From: Nitrosomonadales bacterium
GTDB taxonomy: Bacteria > Pseudomonadota > Gammaproteobacteria > Burkholderiales > Gallionellaceae
Direction: 5' to 3'
NCBI GenBank assembly: GCA_016234685.1
Contig: JACRAT010000026.1
Coordinates: forward strand, 90,289 to 154,288
Length of the DNA stretch: 64,000 bases
The notes below the pieces were generated by a model. The model was given only the letters and a program-made list of their open reading frames with translations. It had not been told where the DNA came from and searched no databases. Position 1 is the first letter of the stretch; each line of letters starts with the position of its first letter. This document shows, piece after piece, positions 44,448 through 53,872 of this stretch. Position numbers and translations under genes: made by a program.

Positions 44448-45692
44448 ATGGCACGGCGCGTCGTCATCACCGGGCTCGGCATCCTTTCGCCTGTCGGCAA
44501 GAACCCCGACGAATTCTTCGGCAATCTGATGGCGGGGCATTCCGGCATCCGCCGTTTGCAACTGCCCTTCATCGACAAGCTCGACATCCGCATCGGCGCG
44601 CAAGTGCCCGATTTCAACCCGGCGGATCACTTCTCCAAGATCAAACTCTCCGGCATCGAACGCTTCAGCCAGTTCGCGCTGATCGCTGCTGCCCAAGCGG
44701 TCGCCGATGCCAAGCTGGAACTGGCCCCGCACGAACACCCGCGTGCAGGCGTGTTCATGGGTACGGGACTGGGCGGTGCGAGCACGCTGGAAGAGGGCTA
44801 CGAGCAAGTGTTCCTGCGCAACGAGCCGCGCATCAAGCCGCTGTCCGTGCTGTTGTCGATGAACAACGCTGCCGCCTCACACCTTTCACTGGCTTACAAA
44901 CTGCAAGGCGCGAACGTCACTTATTCCACCGCCTGTGCCTCCTCGGCCATCGCCATCGGCGAAGCCTATCGGCAGATCAAGCACGGCTACGCCGACGTGA
45001 TGCTGGCGGGTGGCGCCGAAGCCATGCTGACCTTCGGCGCGATGAAAGCCTGGGAAGCGCTGCGCACACTGGCGACCGAAGACGCCAACGACCCCGGCGC
45101 ATCCTGCAAACCGTTCGCCAAAGATCGCAACGGACTGGTGCTGGGCGAAGGCGCAGCCGTGTTCGTGCTGGAAGATGCCGAACGTGCGCTGGCGCGCGGC
45201 GCGACGATCTACGCCGAACTGGCCGGTTACGACTGCGCTTCGGATGCCAGCCACATCACCAAGCCAGACTCTGCGGGGCAAACGCGCGCCATCCTGAATG
45301 CGCTGCGCGATGCCGGAATGCAGCCGGAAGAAATCCACTACATCAACGCCCACGGCACGGCCACCCACGCCGGCGACATCGAAGAGACGCGCGCCATCAA
45401 GGCCGCCTTCGGCGAGCACGCCTACCGCCTGCCGGTCAGCTCGACCAAATCCATGCACGGCCACGTGATGGGCGCGACGGGCGCGGTCGAATTCATGGCC
45501 TCGGTGCTGGCGCTGCAACAGCGAGCCATCCCGCCGACCATCAACCTGCACCAGCCCGACCCCGAGTGCGACCTCGATTACGTGCCCAACGTCGGGCGGC
45601 GCGATGTGCCGCTGAACGCCGTGATGTCCAACTCCTTCGCCTTCGGTGGGACCAACGCAGTGCTGATCGCCCGGCGCTTCGACGACCGTTGA
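44448..45692 (+). CDS. beta-ketoacyl-ACP synthase (KAS II/FabF-like)
   Basis: This is a 414-residue condensing enzyme. The active site is complete: C163 (STACASSA), H302 (NAHGTATHAGD), K334 and H339 (SSTKSMHGHVMGATGAVEF). The ATG at 44448 is 4 bases after the ACP stop. The T-G-H of FabF is replaced by H-G-H (H337), an oddity next to the catalytic His. As it is paired with its own ACP and a hydrolase with a Cys nucleophile, it may elongate or build a special acyl chain rather than serve bulk fatty acid synthesis. Not assignable to a known product. Confidence 0.9.
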   Translation: MARRVVITGLGILSPVGKNPDEFFGNLMAGHSGIRRLQLPFIDKLDIRIGAQVPDFNPADHFSKIKLSGIERFSQFALIAAAQAVADAKLELAPHEHPRAGVFMGTGLGGASTLEEGYEQVFLRNEPRIKPLSVLLSMNNAAASHLSLAYKLQGANVTYSTACASSAIAIGEAYRQIKHGYADVMLAGGAEAMLTFGAMKAWEALRTLATEDANDPGASCKPFAKDRNGLVLGEGAAVFVLEDAERALARGATIYAELAGYDCASDASHITKPDSAGQTRAILNALRDAGMQPEEIHYINAHGTATHAGDIEETRAIKAAFGEHAYRLPVSSTKSMHGHVMGATGAVEFMASVLALQQRAIPPTINLHQPDPECDLDYVPNVGRRDVPLNAVMSNSFAFGGTNAVLIARRFDDR

Positions 45693-45719
45693 GCGCCACT
45701 TAAGCGCTCGCCACTCATC

Positions 45720-46649
45720 ATGCAGATCCTTCGCGGCCTCCACTCCCCCGACCACCAACCCGTCGTACTCACCGTCGGCAACTTCGACGGCGTGCATCTA
45801 GGCCACCAAGCGGTACTCGCCCGCCTGCGCCAGATCGCCGAAGCACGCGGCGGACAGACCGCAGCGGTGATCTTCGAACCGCAGCCGCGCGAATTCTTCA
45901 CCCCGGACACCGCCCCTGCCCGACTCACCAGCCTGCGCGAAAAACTGGAAGTGTTCGCCTCGCTGGGCGTGGATCGCGTGCATATCTGCCGCTTCAACCG
46001 CCAGTTGGCGCAAATGAGCGCGGGCGATTTCATCCAGACCCTGCACGACGCCGTCGGCGCACGCTATGTGCTGATCGGCGATGATTTCCGCTTCGGTAGC
46101 GGACGCACCGGCGATTTCGCCATGATGGAAAAGATCGGCGAGCGCGTCGGCTTCGAGGTCGCCGCCATGCACAGCGTGCTGCACGACGGCCTGCGCGTCT
46201 CCAGCACCGCTGTCCGCTTGGCGCTGGCGCGCGGCGACCTTGGGCTGGCGCAACGCTATCTCGGCCGCGCCTACAGCATCAGCGGGCGCGTAGTGCATGG
46301 GGACGGCATAGGGCAAGAACTGGGCTACCCCACCGCCAACATCAAGATGCAGCACAACCGCCCGCCGTTTTCCGGCGTGTTCGTGGTGCAAGCACGGTTG
46401 CCTGATGGTCGCCGCATCGACGGCGTCGCCAGTCTGGGCGTGCGCCCCACCGTGAACATGGAAGGCAGACTGGTACTGGAAGCGCACCTGCTCGACTTCG
46501 CCCAAGACCTTTACGGCGCGCACCTGCATCTGGATTTTCTGCACAAACTGCGCGACGAAGCGAAGTTTCCCGATTTCGAAAGCTTGACCCGACAAATCGC
46601 ACTCGATGTCGAGCGCGCCCAACATTGGTTCAGACAACATCATGGCTGA
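45720..46649 (+). CDS. ribF: riboflavin kinase / FAD synthetase
   Basis: This is a 309-residue bifunctional enzyme making FMN and FAD. The N-terminal FAD synthetase domain (about 1-180) has [15 protein letters not shown] and [14 protein letters not shown], and the C-terminal riboflavin kinase domain has [11 protein letters not shown] and the LEAHLLDF strand. It lies 27 bases after the KAS gene and its end overlaps ileS by 8 bases, so translation is coupled to that of ileS. ribF-ileS-lspA-ispH is a conserved order in proteobacteria. Confidence 0.96.
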   Translation: MQILRGLHSPDHQPVVLTVGNFDGVHLGHQAVLARLRQIAEARGGQTAAVIFEPQPREFFTPDTAPARLTSLREKLEVFASLGVDRVHICRFNRQLAQMSAGDFIQTLHDAVGARYVLIGDDFRFGSGRTGDFAMMEKIGERVGFEVAAMHSVLHDGLRVSSTAVRLALARGDLGLAQRYLGRAYSISGRVVHGDGIGQELGYPTANIKMQHNRPPFSGVFVVQARLPDGRRIDGVASLGVRPTVNMEGRLVLEAHLLDFAQDLYGAHLHLDFLHKLRDEAKFPDFESLTRQIALDVERAQHWFRQHHG

Positions 46650-49503
46650 CAACAAATACCCGCTCAATCTTCCCGACACCACCTTCCCGATGCGCGGCGA
46701 CCTCGCAAAACGCGAGCCGCTGATGCTTGCCCAATGGCAGGCGCAGCAACGCTACCAGCGCATCCGCAAGGTGGCGGCCGGTCGCCCCAAGTTCATCCTG
46801 CACGACGGCCCGCCCTACGCCAACGGCGACATCCACATCGGCCATGCGGTGAACAAGATTCTCAAGGACATCATCATCAAGTCCAAAACGCTTTCCGGCT
46901 TCGACGCGCCCTACGTGCCGGGCTGGGATTGCCACGGCCTGCCGATCGAGTTGCAGGTGGAAAAACTGCACGGTAAGAACATCCCGGCAGCTCAGTTTCG
47001 TGAGTTGTGCCGTAGCTACGCCGCCGAGCAAGTCGAGCGCCAGAAGAAGGATTTTATCCGCCTCGGCGTGCTGGGCGATTGGGACAATCCCTATCTGACC
47101 ATGGCCTACAAGACCGAAGCCGACATCATTCGTGCGCTTGGCAAGGTCTTCGAGCAAGGCTATCTGTACCAAGGCAAGAAGCCGGTGAACTGGTGTCTGG
47201 ATTGCTGCTCGGCGCTGGCTGAAGCTGAAGTCGAGTACGAAGACAAGGTGTCGCCTGCCATCGACGTGGGTTTCGAGGTGAAAGACAAGCTGGCGCTGGA
47301 CAAAGCGTTCGGCGTGTCGCTGCCCGGCGAAGCCAAGGTCTACGCCGTGATCTGGACGACCACGCCGTGGACGCTGCCTGCGAATCAGGCGGTAAGCATC
47401 CATCCCGAGTTCGACTATCACCTAATCCACACCAGCAAGGGTTATCTGCTGCTGGCGGCGGAATTGGCCGAGTCTTGCCTGACTCGCTACGGACTAGCCG
47501 AAGGTGCAGTGGTGGCGGGTGTCGCCAAGGGTGCGACACTGGAGAATCTGCCGCTGCAACACCCGTTCTACGAGCGCATCGTGTCGCTGATCTGCGGTGA
47601 ACACGTCACGCTGGAAGCGGGCACCGGGTTGGTACACACTGCGCCCGCACACGGCGTGGACGACTATGTGGTCGGCCAGAAGTACAACCTGCCGACCGAC
47701 AACCCGGTGGGCGACGATGGTCGTTTCTTTGCCAGCGTGCTGCCGGTGGGCGAGCACGCCATCGCCGGACTCTCGGTGTGGCAGGCCAACCCGCTGGTGC
47801 TGCAAACGCTGGAAGCCAGCGGCCACCTGCTGCACAGCGAAAAACTCAAGCACAGCTACCCGCACTGCTGGCGGCACAAAACGCCGATCATCTTCCGGGC
47901 GACACCGCAATGGTTCATCGGCATGGAGCAGCTGGGAAGGGAGAAGGGGGAAGAGGGAAGGGAAGAAAACCTGCGCTCGCTCGCCAACCAAGCGGTTGCC
48001 GACACGCAGTTCTTTCCCGCCTGGGGCCGCGCTCGCTTAGAGGCGATGATCCGCAATCGTCCCGACTGGTGCGTGTCGCGCCAGCGTAACTGGGGCGTGC
48101 CAATGACTTTGTTCATCCACAAGGAAACCGGCCTGCCGCACCCGAACAGCCCGGCGTTGCTGGAAAAAGTCGCCAAGCAAGTGGAGCAGCGCGGCATCGA
48201 GGCGTGGTTCAGTCTGGATTTTGCCGACTTCCCGGAAGTGGACACGACGCAGTACAAGAAAGTGACCGACACGCTGGACGTGTGGTTCGACTCGGGGGCG
48301 ACGCACTACGCCGTGCTGCGTCAGCGCGCCGACTTGCAGCACCCCGCCGACCTGTATTTGGAAGGCTCCGACCAGCATCGCGGCTGGTTCCAGTCGTCCT
48401 TGCTGACCGGCTGTGCCATCGACGGACGCGCGCCGTACAAGGCACTGCTGACGCATGGTTTCGTGGTGGACGGCAAGGGACTGAAGATGTCCAAGTCCAA
48501 GGGGAATGTCATCGCACCGCAGAAGGTGATGGACAGCAACGGCGCGGATATTTTGCGCCTGTGGGTGGCGGCAACGGATTACTCCGGCGAGCTGTCCATC
48601 TCGGACGAAATCTTGAAGCGCGTGGTCGAGAGCTATCGCCGCATCCGCAACACCCTGCGCTTCCTGCTGGCCAATACCTCGGACTTCGACCCGGCGCAAC
48701 ACGCGCTGCCGGTAGCGCAATGGCTGGAGATCGACCGCTACGCGCTGGCGCTGACGCAAAAACTGCAAGCCGAAGTCCGCGCCGACTACGACCGCTACGA
48801 GTTCCATCTGGTGGTGCAGAAGCTGACTTCGTTCTGTTCGGAAGACCTAGGCGGCTTCTACCTCGATATTTTGAAGGATAGGCTGTACACCGCAGGCGCG
48901 GATTCCGTCGCGCGTCGCTCGGCGCAGAATGCGCTGTACCACCTGACCCACGCGCTGATCCGTTTGATGTCGCCAATTTTGAGCTTTACTGGCGAAGAAG
49001 GCTGGAGTGCGCTGACCGGAAAAACGGAAGAAGGCGTGTTCGAACAGACCTGGTATGAATTGCCGGACTTGAACCAGACGAATACATTTGAAAACGACTG
49101 GGCTCATCTCACTCTAGGTAACTGGCCGATCATTCGTGACTGGCGGACAAAGGTAAACAAGCATCTGGAGGATGCTCGCAGTGCTGGAACGATAGGCTCT
49201 GCATTGCAAGCCGAGGTTGACCTCTACGTTTCCGATGACCAGAGCACCTCCCTTTCTGACTATTCACTGCTGGCCCGTCTGGGCGACGACCTGCGTTTCG
49301 TCCTCATCACCTCCCGCGCCACGGTGCATCGCGTCGCCAGTGAAGCCGAGCAGCGCATCGAAGTCACTCCCAGCGCCCACGCCAAGTGCGACCGCTGCTG
49401 GCACTACCGCGAGGAAGTTGGCTCGAATGCCGAGCATCCGACGCTGTGCGGGCGTTGCGTGTCTAATCTTTACGGCGCAGGCGAGGCGCGGAAGTATGCC
49501 TAA
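46642..49503 (+). CDS. ileS: isoleucyl-tRNA synthetase
   Basis: This is a 953-residue class I synthetase. HIGH is at 65-68 (GDIHIGH), KMSKS at 615-619, the editing domain lies between (with TPWTLPAN) and a C-terminal zinc finger has CDRCWHYRE and CGRCVSN. The ATG at 46642 gives the usual beginning. A run of purines at about 47935-47977 encodes a charged insertion ([11 protein letters not shown]) after QWFIGMEQL, which is atypical. The 3' end overlaps lspA by 8 bases. Confidence 0.97.
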   Translation: MADNKYPLNLPDTTFPMRGDLAKREPLMLAQWQAQQRYQRIRKVAAGRPKFILHDGPPYANGDIHIGHAVNKILKDIIIKSKTLSGFDAPYVPGWDCHGLPIELQVEKLHGKNIPAAQFRELCRSYAAEQVERQKKDFIRLGVLGDWDNPYLTMAYKTEADIIRALGKVFEQGYLYQGKKPVNWCLDCCSALAEAEVEYEDKVSPAIDVGFEVKDKLALDKAFGVSLPGEAKVYAVIWTTTPWTLPANQAVSIHPEFDYHLIHTSKGYLLLAAELAESCLTRYGLAEGAVVAGVAKGATLENLPLQHPFYERIVSLICGEHVTLEAGTGLVHTAPAHGVDDYVVGQKYNLPTDNPVGDDGRFFASVLPVGEHAIAGLSVWQANPLVLQTLEASGHLLHSEKLKHSYPHCWRHKTPIIFRATPQWFIGMEQLGREKGEEGREENLRSLANQAVADTQFFPAWGRARLEAMIRNRPDWCVSRQRNWGVPMTLFIHKETGLPHPNSPALLEKVAKQVEQRGIEAWFSLDFADFPEVDTTQYKKVTDTLDVWFDSGATHYAVLRQRADLQHPADLYLEGSDQHRGWFQSSLLTGCAIDGRAPYKALLTHGFVVDGKGLKMSKSKGNVIAPQKVMDSNGADILRLWVAATDYSGELSISDEILKRVVESYRRIRNTLRFLLANTSDFDPAQHALPVAQWLEIDRYALALTQKLQAEVRADYDRYEFHLVVQKLTSFCSEDLGGFYLDILKDRLYTAGADSVARRSAQNALYHLTHALIRLMSPILSFTGEEGWSALTGKTEEGVFEQTWYELPDLNQTNTFENDWAHLTLGNWPIIRDWRTKVNKHLEDARSAGTIGSALQAEVDLYVSDDQSTSLSDYSLLARLGDDLRFVLITSRATVHRVASEAEQRIEVTPSAHAKCDRCWHYREEVGSNAEHPTLCGRCVSNLYGAGEARKYA

Positions 49504-49969
49504 CGTGTTCCGTTGGCTGGCGCTGGCCGCTGTGGTGATCCTCCTCGATCAATGGAGCAAGTCTGCCATCACTCAGCACTTCCTCTACGGCGAAAGTCTG
49601 CCGGTGACGGATTTCTTCAATCTGGTATTGGCGCATAACGAGGGGGCGGCGTTCAGCATGTTGAGCGATGCGGGTGGCTGGCAGCGTTGGTTCTTCACCG
49701 CCATCGCGCTGGGGGCTTCGGTTTGGATCATTTCCATGTTGCGCAAACACGCGGCGCAGACGCTGTTCTGCTTTGCCCTGACCATGATCTTGGGCGGCGC
49801 GCTGGGCAATCTGATCGACCGCATCCAGCTTGGCTACGTGGTGGATTTTCTGAATTTCCACTGGAACGAACATCATTTCCCCGCCTTCAATCTGGCGGAC
49901 TCGGCCATCACGCTGGGAGCGGTCTTGCTACTGTGGGAGAGTTTCACTCAACCAAAGGAAGCCAAGTAA
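49496..49969 (+). CDS. lspA: lipoprotein signal peptidase (signal peptidase II)
   Basis: This is a 157-residue aspartic protease with four membrane helices. The two catalytic aspartates are in [10 protein letters not shown] and in [20 protein letters not shown] is also family-typical. The ATG at 49496 is chosen for a hydrophobic start ([11 protein letters not shown]) and overlaps the ileS stop by 8 bases. ispH starts immediately after the stop codon. Confidence 0.96.
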   Translation: MPNVFRWLALAAVVILLDQWSKSAITQHFLYGESLPVTDFFNLVLAHNEGAAFSMLSDAGGWQRWFFTAIALGASVWIISMLRKHAAQTLFCFALTMILGGALGNLIDRIQLGYVVDFLNFHWNEHHFPAFNLADSAITLGAVLLLWESFTQPKEAK

Positions 49970-50899
49970 ATGGACATCCTGCTCGCCAATCCACGCGGTT
50001 TTTGCGCTGGGGTCGATCGCGCCATCGCCATCGTCGTACGGGCGCTGGCGTTGCTTGGCGCGCCGATCTACGTGCGCCATGAGGTCGTCCACAACAAGTT
50101 CGTGGTCGATGGCCTCAAGGCCAAGGGCGCGATCTTCATCGAAGACCTAGCTGATGTACCGCCCGGCAGCATCCTGATCTTCAGCGCGCACGGCGTGTCG
50201 CAGGCAGTGCGGCAAGAGGCCGAGTCGCGCGGCTTGACGGTGTTCGACGCGACCTGTCCGCTGGTGACCAAGGTGCATCTGGAAGTGGTGCGCAAACATG
50301 CGTTAGGCAGGGAAGTGGTGATGATAGGCCACGCCGGACACCCGGAAGTGGAAGGCACGATGGGGCAGGTGAGCGGCGGCGTACATCTGGTGGAGTCGCC
50401 GGAGGATGTACCCGGCTTGCTGGTGCAGGACGAGAACAACCTCGCCTTCGTCACCCAGACCACGCTGTCGGTGGACGATGCCAGCCGCATCATCGACGCG
50501 CTCAAGGCACGCTTCCCCAACATCGTCGGGCCTAAGAAGGATGACATCTGCTACGCCACCCAGAACCGTCAGGATGCGGTGAAGCTGCTGGCGCAGCAGT
50601 GCGATCTAGTGATCGTGGTCGGCTCGCCCAACAGCTCCAACTCCAATCGCCTGCGCGAGGTGGCGAAGAACCTCGGCGTCCCGGCCTATCTGGTGGACAA
50701 CGCCAGCGAGTTGCAGGCTGAATGGCTGCAAGACAAACGACAGGTAGGGCTGAGTGCAGGAGCATCCGCACCGGAAGTACTGGTGCAGGAAGTCATCGCT
50801 CGCCTCAAAGAACTGGGAGCGAGCAGCGTGCGCAATTTACAAGGCGCGGAAGAGCACGTCGTCTTCCCCCTGCCCCGTGCGCTGAACTCCGGGAAGTAG
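49970..50899 (+). CDS. ispH: 4-hydroxy-3-methylbut-2-enyl diphosphate reductase
   Basis: This is a 309-residue [4Fe-4S] enzyme, the last step of the MEP isoprenoid pathway. The three cluster cysteines are in [13 protein letters not shown] (C12), [11 protein letters not shown] (about 96) and [10 protein letters not shown] (about 193). The substrate-binding SGSPNSSNS variant is [13 protein letters not shown]. The gene follows lspA without a gap and ends the ribF-ileS-lspA-ispH block. Confidence 0.97.
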   Translation: MDILLANPRGFCAGVDRAIAIVVRALALLGAPIYVRHEVVHNKFVVDGLKAKGAIFIEDLADVPPGSILIFSAHGVSQAVRQEAESRGLTVFDATCPLVTKVHLEVVRKHALGREVVMIGHAGHPEVEGTMGQVSGGVHLVESPEDVPGLLVQDENNLAFVTQTTLSVDDASRIIDALKARFPNIVGPKKDDICYATQNRQDAVKLLAQQCDLVIVVGSPNSSNSNRLREVAKNLGVPAYLVDNASELQAEWLQDKRQVGLSAGASAPEVLVQEVIARLKELGASSVRNLQGAEEHVVFPLPRALNSGK

Positions 50900-50939
50900 C
50901 CGCCACTCATCGCCCCTCCGCAGCCACCCATCCAGAAAA

Positions 50940-51000
50940 CCTTGCCTTGAGGCTAAAGTCGGCCAGAATGCGAATCTGGCCCAATCTCTATTTGGCAAGG
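50940..51000 (+). promoter_or_regulatory. structured leader of pilE covering the ribosome site
   Basis: CCTTGCC (50940-50946) can pair with GGCAAGG (50994-51000), the latter containing the AAGG of the pilE ribosome site. Between them lies a GGCCAGA/TCTGGCC hairpin (50961-50967/50975-50981). The nested stems would hide the ribosome site. Regulatory function is an inference; there is no T run after the hairpins. Confidence 0.4.
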
Positions 51001-51007
51001 ACTCGCG

Positions 51008-51433
51008 ATGAAACAACAATCCGGCTTCACCCTCGTAGAACTGCTGATCGCAGTGGTGATCGTTTCCATCTTGGGTGCGGTGGCGATCCCGGCTTATACC
51101 GACTACACCAAGCGTGGAAAAATCTCTGAAGCGACGAGCAACCTCGCCAGCGTGCGCGTAGCGATGGAGCAGTATTACCAAGACAACCGCAGCTATCTGA
51201 ACGGCGGGGCTTGTGGCGCAACCCTGCCCGCTGCGCCGACCGTACAGTATTTCACCTTTACCTGCGCCGCGACGGCCAGCACCTACACCGTCACCGCCAC
51301 CGGCAGCGGCGCGATGGCCGGTTTCGCCTACACCATCAACGAAGCCAACACCAAAGCCAGCACTGTCACAGGAGCTACCGGCTGGAGTGGCAACAATGCC
51401 TGCTGGGTAACCAAACCGGGCGGCGCATGTTGA
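51008..51433 (+). CDS. pilE: type IV pilin-like protein (PilE)
   Basis: This is a 141-residue prepilin. The type III signal is MKQQSG^FTLVELLIAVV (cleavage after G6, Glu at +5), followed by the N-terminal helix and a small C-terminal domain with four cysteines that can form disulfides. Typical of the PilE minor pilins of betaproteobacteria. First gene of the operon pilE-fimT-pilV-pilW-pilX-pilY1. Its stop overlaps the fimT start. Confidence 0.92.
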   Translation: MKQQSGFTLVELLIAVVIVSILGAVAIPAYTDYTKRGKISEATSNLASVRVAMEQYYQDNRSYLNGGACGATLPAAPTVQYFTFTCAATASTYTVTATGSGAMAGFAYTINEANTKASTVTGATGWSGNNACWVTKPGGAC

Positions 51434-51939
51434 CTCACCGACAATCGGGCTTTTCGCTGGTCGAGCTGATGATCGCCATCACCATCGTCGGCCTGCTGCT
51501 CACCGCCGGGGTCTCGGTGTTCGGTCGCTGGACGCAGAACCAGCAGATCCGCGTCGCGGCGGAATCCATCCTCAACGGTATGCAACTCGCCCGCGCCGAG
51601 GCGGTGAAGCGCAATGGAGGCGTGCAGTTCGTGCTGGGCACGCAGTCGGCCTGGACGGTCACCGAGAATGGCGGCGGGACGCAACTTCAGGCACGCTCCG
51701 AGCAAGAAGGCTCGCGCAACGCCACCGTCACCGTCACGCCGAATGGCGCAACCACGCTGACTTTCAACAGCTTGGGCCGCGTCACCGCCAATACCGGCGG
51801 CAGCGCGTCGATCACCCAGATCGACATCACCAACGCACTCGGCGACCGCCCCTTGCGTATCACCATCAACCTCGGTGGAACCCTGCGCATGTGCGATCCC
51901 TCGCCCAGCCTGCCAGCGGGCGACCCGCGCGCCTGTTGA
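51427..51939 (+). CDS. fimT: GspH/FimT family pseudopilin
   Basis: This is a 170-residue prepilin-like protein. The processing site is RQSG^FSLVELMIAITIVGL, with Glu at +5. The GspH domain follows (AAESILNGMQLARAEAVKRNGG), and the C-terminus has CDPSPSLPAGDPRAC, a conserved disulfide loop of FimT, which in some species binds DNA for transformation. The start at 51427 overlaps the pilE stop by 7 bases. Confidence 0.9.
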   Translation: MLTHRQSGFSLVELMIAITIVGLLLTAGVSVFGRWTQNQQIRVAAESILNGMQLARAEAVKRNGGVQFVLGTQSAWTVTENGGGTQLQARSEQEGSRNATVTVTPNGATTLTFNSLGRVTANTGGSASITQIDITNALGDRPLRITINLGGTLRMCDPSPSLPAGDPRAC

Positions 51940-51949
51940 TGAGGATGCC

Positions 51950-52399
51950 ATGCGAACCTCCCCTCCCAGCTCAAAGCAGACCGGCTCGGTGATCCTTGAA
52001 GCGCTGATCGCCATTCTGATCTTCTCCATCGGCATCCTCGCACTGGTGGGGATGCAAGTGACCACCATCAACACCGTGTCGGACGCGAAATACCGCGCCG
52101 ATGCAAGCTTTCTGACCGATCAGATCATCGGCGTGATGTGGGCCAGCCGCACCAGCACCACCAACGCTTCCGGCGTCGTCTCGTTCTCGCCGGACACCAC
52201 CTTCGCCTGCAACCCTTGCTCGGCGGCCAACGGCAATGCGGCCACTCAGGCTTGGGCCGCCAGCAATGTGGCGGGCTTGTTGCCGGGCGCGACTTCCGCC
52301 ATCGCCGTGTCGGGCGCGCAAGTCACCGTCACGCTGAGCTGGCAGCCGCCGCAGGCCACCACCGCACACCGCCACACGGCGGTGGCTTACATCAACTGA
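51950..52399 (+). CDS. pilV: minor pilin PilV
   Basis: This is a 149-residue minor pilin. The processing site is SKQTG^SVILEALIAILIFSIG (Glu at +5). PilV-type features are QVTTINTVSDAKYRADASFLTDQIIG and the C-terminal VTLSWQPP ending. The first mature residue is Ser instead of Phe. It starts 10 bases after fimT and ends 4 bases before pilW. ATG at 51950 with GAGGATG before it. Confidence 0.88.
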   Translation: MRTSPPSSKQTGSVILEALIAILIFSIGILALVGMQVTTINTVSDAKYRADASFLTDQIIGVMWASRTSTTNASGVVSFSPDTTFACNPCSAANGNAATQAWAASNVAGLLPGATSAIAVSGAQVTVTLSWQPPQATTAHRHTAVAYIN

Positions 52400-52403
52400 T
52401 GCC

Positions 52404-53168
52404 ATGAAACACATCCGCCGCCAATCCGGTTTCAGCATCGTCGATGTGATGGTCGGGATGTTGCTCAGCCTGATCGGAACCATCGTCATCTTTCAGGTGT
52501 TCTCCGTCTCGGAGAGCATCAAGCGCACCAGCACCAACGGCAGCGATGCCCAGCAGAACGGTGCGGTGGCTTTGTTCTCAATACAGCGCGCGCTGAAGGA
52601 AGCGGGCTACGGACTGAACGTCAGCGACGTGAATCCGGTTCCGGCGCAGATCACCGTCAACGCCGCCAGCACACCCGACAGCCTCGCCATCACCTATCGC
52701 CGCAACTGGGATTTCGGTCCGTTCCTGTCGGCCAGCCCGGCTTTCGCTTCCGCCGTGCCCCCCGCCCCCACAGTGGAGACGTTCTCGATCAACGCACAGG
52801 CGCAACTGGTCTCCAGCGTCAGCGGCGCGATAGCCGATGGCATCGTGCAACTCAAGGCGGAATACGGCGTGGATGCGGATGGCAACAGCATCGTCGAATC
52901 CTGGCAGACGGCGCTGCCCGCCAACCCGCAGACCACGGTGCTGGCGGTGCGCCTAGCCGTGGTGGCACGCAGCGCGCAGCCGGAAAAACCGCGTAGCGGC
53001 AATCTCACTGATGCCTGCGACGCCACCGCCGCTGCGCCGATATGGAGCGGCGGTTCGCTGAGCCTCGCGGGCAACCTCGCGCTGGCCAACTCGGACAGCT
53101 GGCAGTGTTATCGCCACAAGACATTCGAAGTCACCGTGCCCTTGCGCAATGTGCTCTGGAGACCATGA
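52404..53168 (+). CDS. pilW: minor pilin PilW
   Basis: This is a 254-residue minor pilin. Processing site RRQSG^FSIVDVMVGMLLSL: the +5 acidic residue is Asp, not the usual Glu. The globular part has the PilW pattern (ALFSIQRALKEAGYGL; a late VPLRNVLWRP ending). Its stop overlaps the pilX start (ATGA). Confidence 0.9.
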   Translation: MKHIRRQSGFSIVDVMVGMLLSLIGTIVIFQVFSVSESIKRTSTNGSDAQQNGAVALFSIQRALKEAGYGLNVSDVNPVPAQITVNAASTPDSLAITYRRNWDFGPFLSASPAFASAVPPAPTVETFSINAQAQLVSSVSGAIADGIVQLKAEYGVDADGNSIVESWQTALPANPQTTVLAVRLAVVARSAQPEKPRSGNLTDACDATAAAPIWSGGSLSLAGNLALANSDSWQCYRHKTFEVTVPLRNVLWRP

Positions 53169-53857
53169 TGCGTAGCCGCGCCCTTCCCCGCTCCGCCCTA
53201 CCCCGCCGACAACGCGGGGTGGTGCTGCTGATCGCCCTGATCGTGCTGGTGGCGATGACGCTGGCAGGCATCGGCATGATGCGCTCGGTGGATACCGGCA
53301 CTCTGGTGGCGGGCAATCTCGCCTTCAAACAAAGCACCACCCAAGCTGGCGACCGGGGAACCAACGACGGCTACAACGCGCTGATGGCGATCGCCGCCAA
53401 CACCACCGACAAGCAAGTGCTGGCGCTGGCCAGCGGCTCGGCTTGCCCGGCGGGCGTAACGGCCAGCCTGTGTCCCGGCGGCAACGTCAACGTCACCGGT
53501 TACTCACCCACCCCGCTCAACGCCTGCGAAGTGACCAACACCTGCACGCTGGCCCAGCAGCAATGGTGGGATACGGCGGCGAACTGGGCGGCAGCGCCCG
53601 CGACCACGCTCACCGATGCCAATGGCGCGACCATCGCCACCGTCTCCTATCTGATCCACCGCATGTGTACGGCGGCTGGCGCATCGGCCAACACCACCTG
53701 TTTGACTTCCGCCGGGATCAGTTCGTCGGGCAACAGCATGAAGCACGACGCCCCCAATCTCACCACCAATACGGTGTATTACCGCATCACCTCGCGCTCG
53801 GCTGGGCCGCGCGGGACGGTCAGCGTGACGCAGACCATGGCGCTGGTGAGCGAGTAG
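53165..53857 (+). CDS. pilX: minor pilin-like PilX
   Basis: This is a 230-residue protein with an N-terminal PilX_N motif RRQRG^VVLLIALIVLVAMTLAGIGM, which normally lacks the Glu at +5, and a globular C-terminal domain rich in Thr, Ala and Cys (several pairs, probably disulfides). Two in-frame ATGs occur (53165 and 53168); the first overlaps the pilW stop. It is 15 bases upstream of pilY1, consistent with joint expression. Confidence 0.88.
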   Translation: MMRSRALPRSALPRRQRGVVLLIALIVLVAMTLAGIGMMRSVDTGTLVAGNLAFKQSTTQAGDRGTNDGYNALMAIAANTTDKQVLALASGSACPAGVTASLCPGGNVNVTGYSPTPLNACEVTNTCTLAQQQWWDTAANWAAAPATTLTDANGATIATVSYLIHRMCTAAGASANTTCLTSAGISSSGNSMKHDAPNLTTNTVYYRITSRSAGPRGTVSVTQTMALVSE

Positions 53858-53872
53858 CGAATGGAGAGCCTG

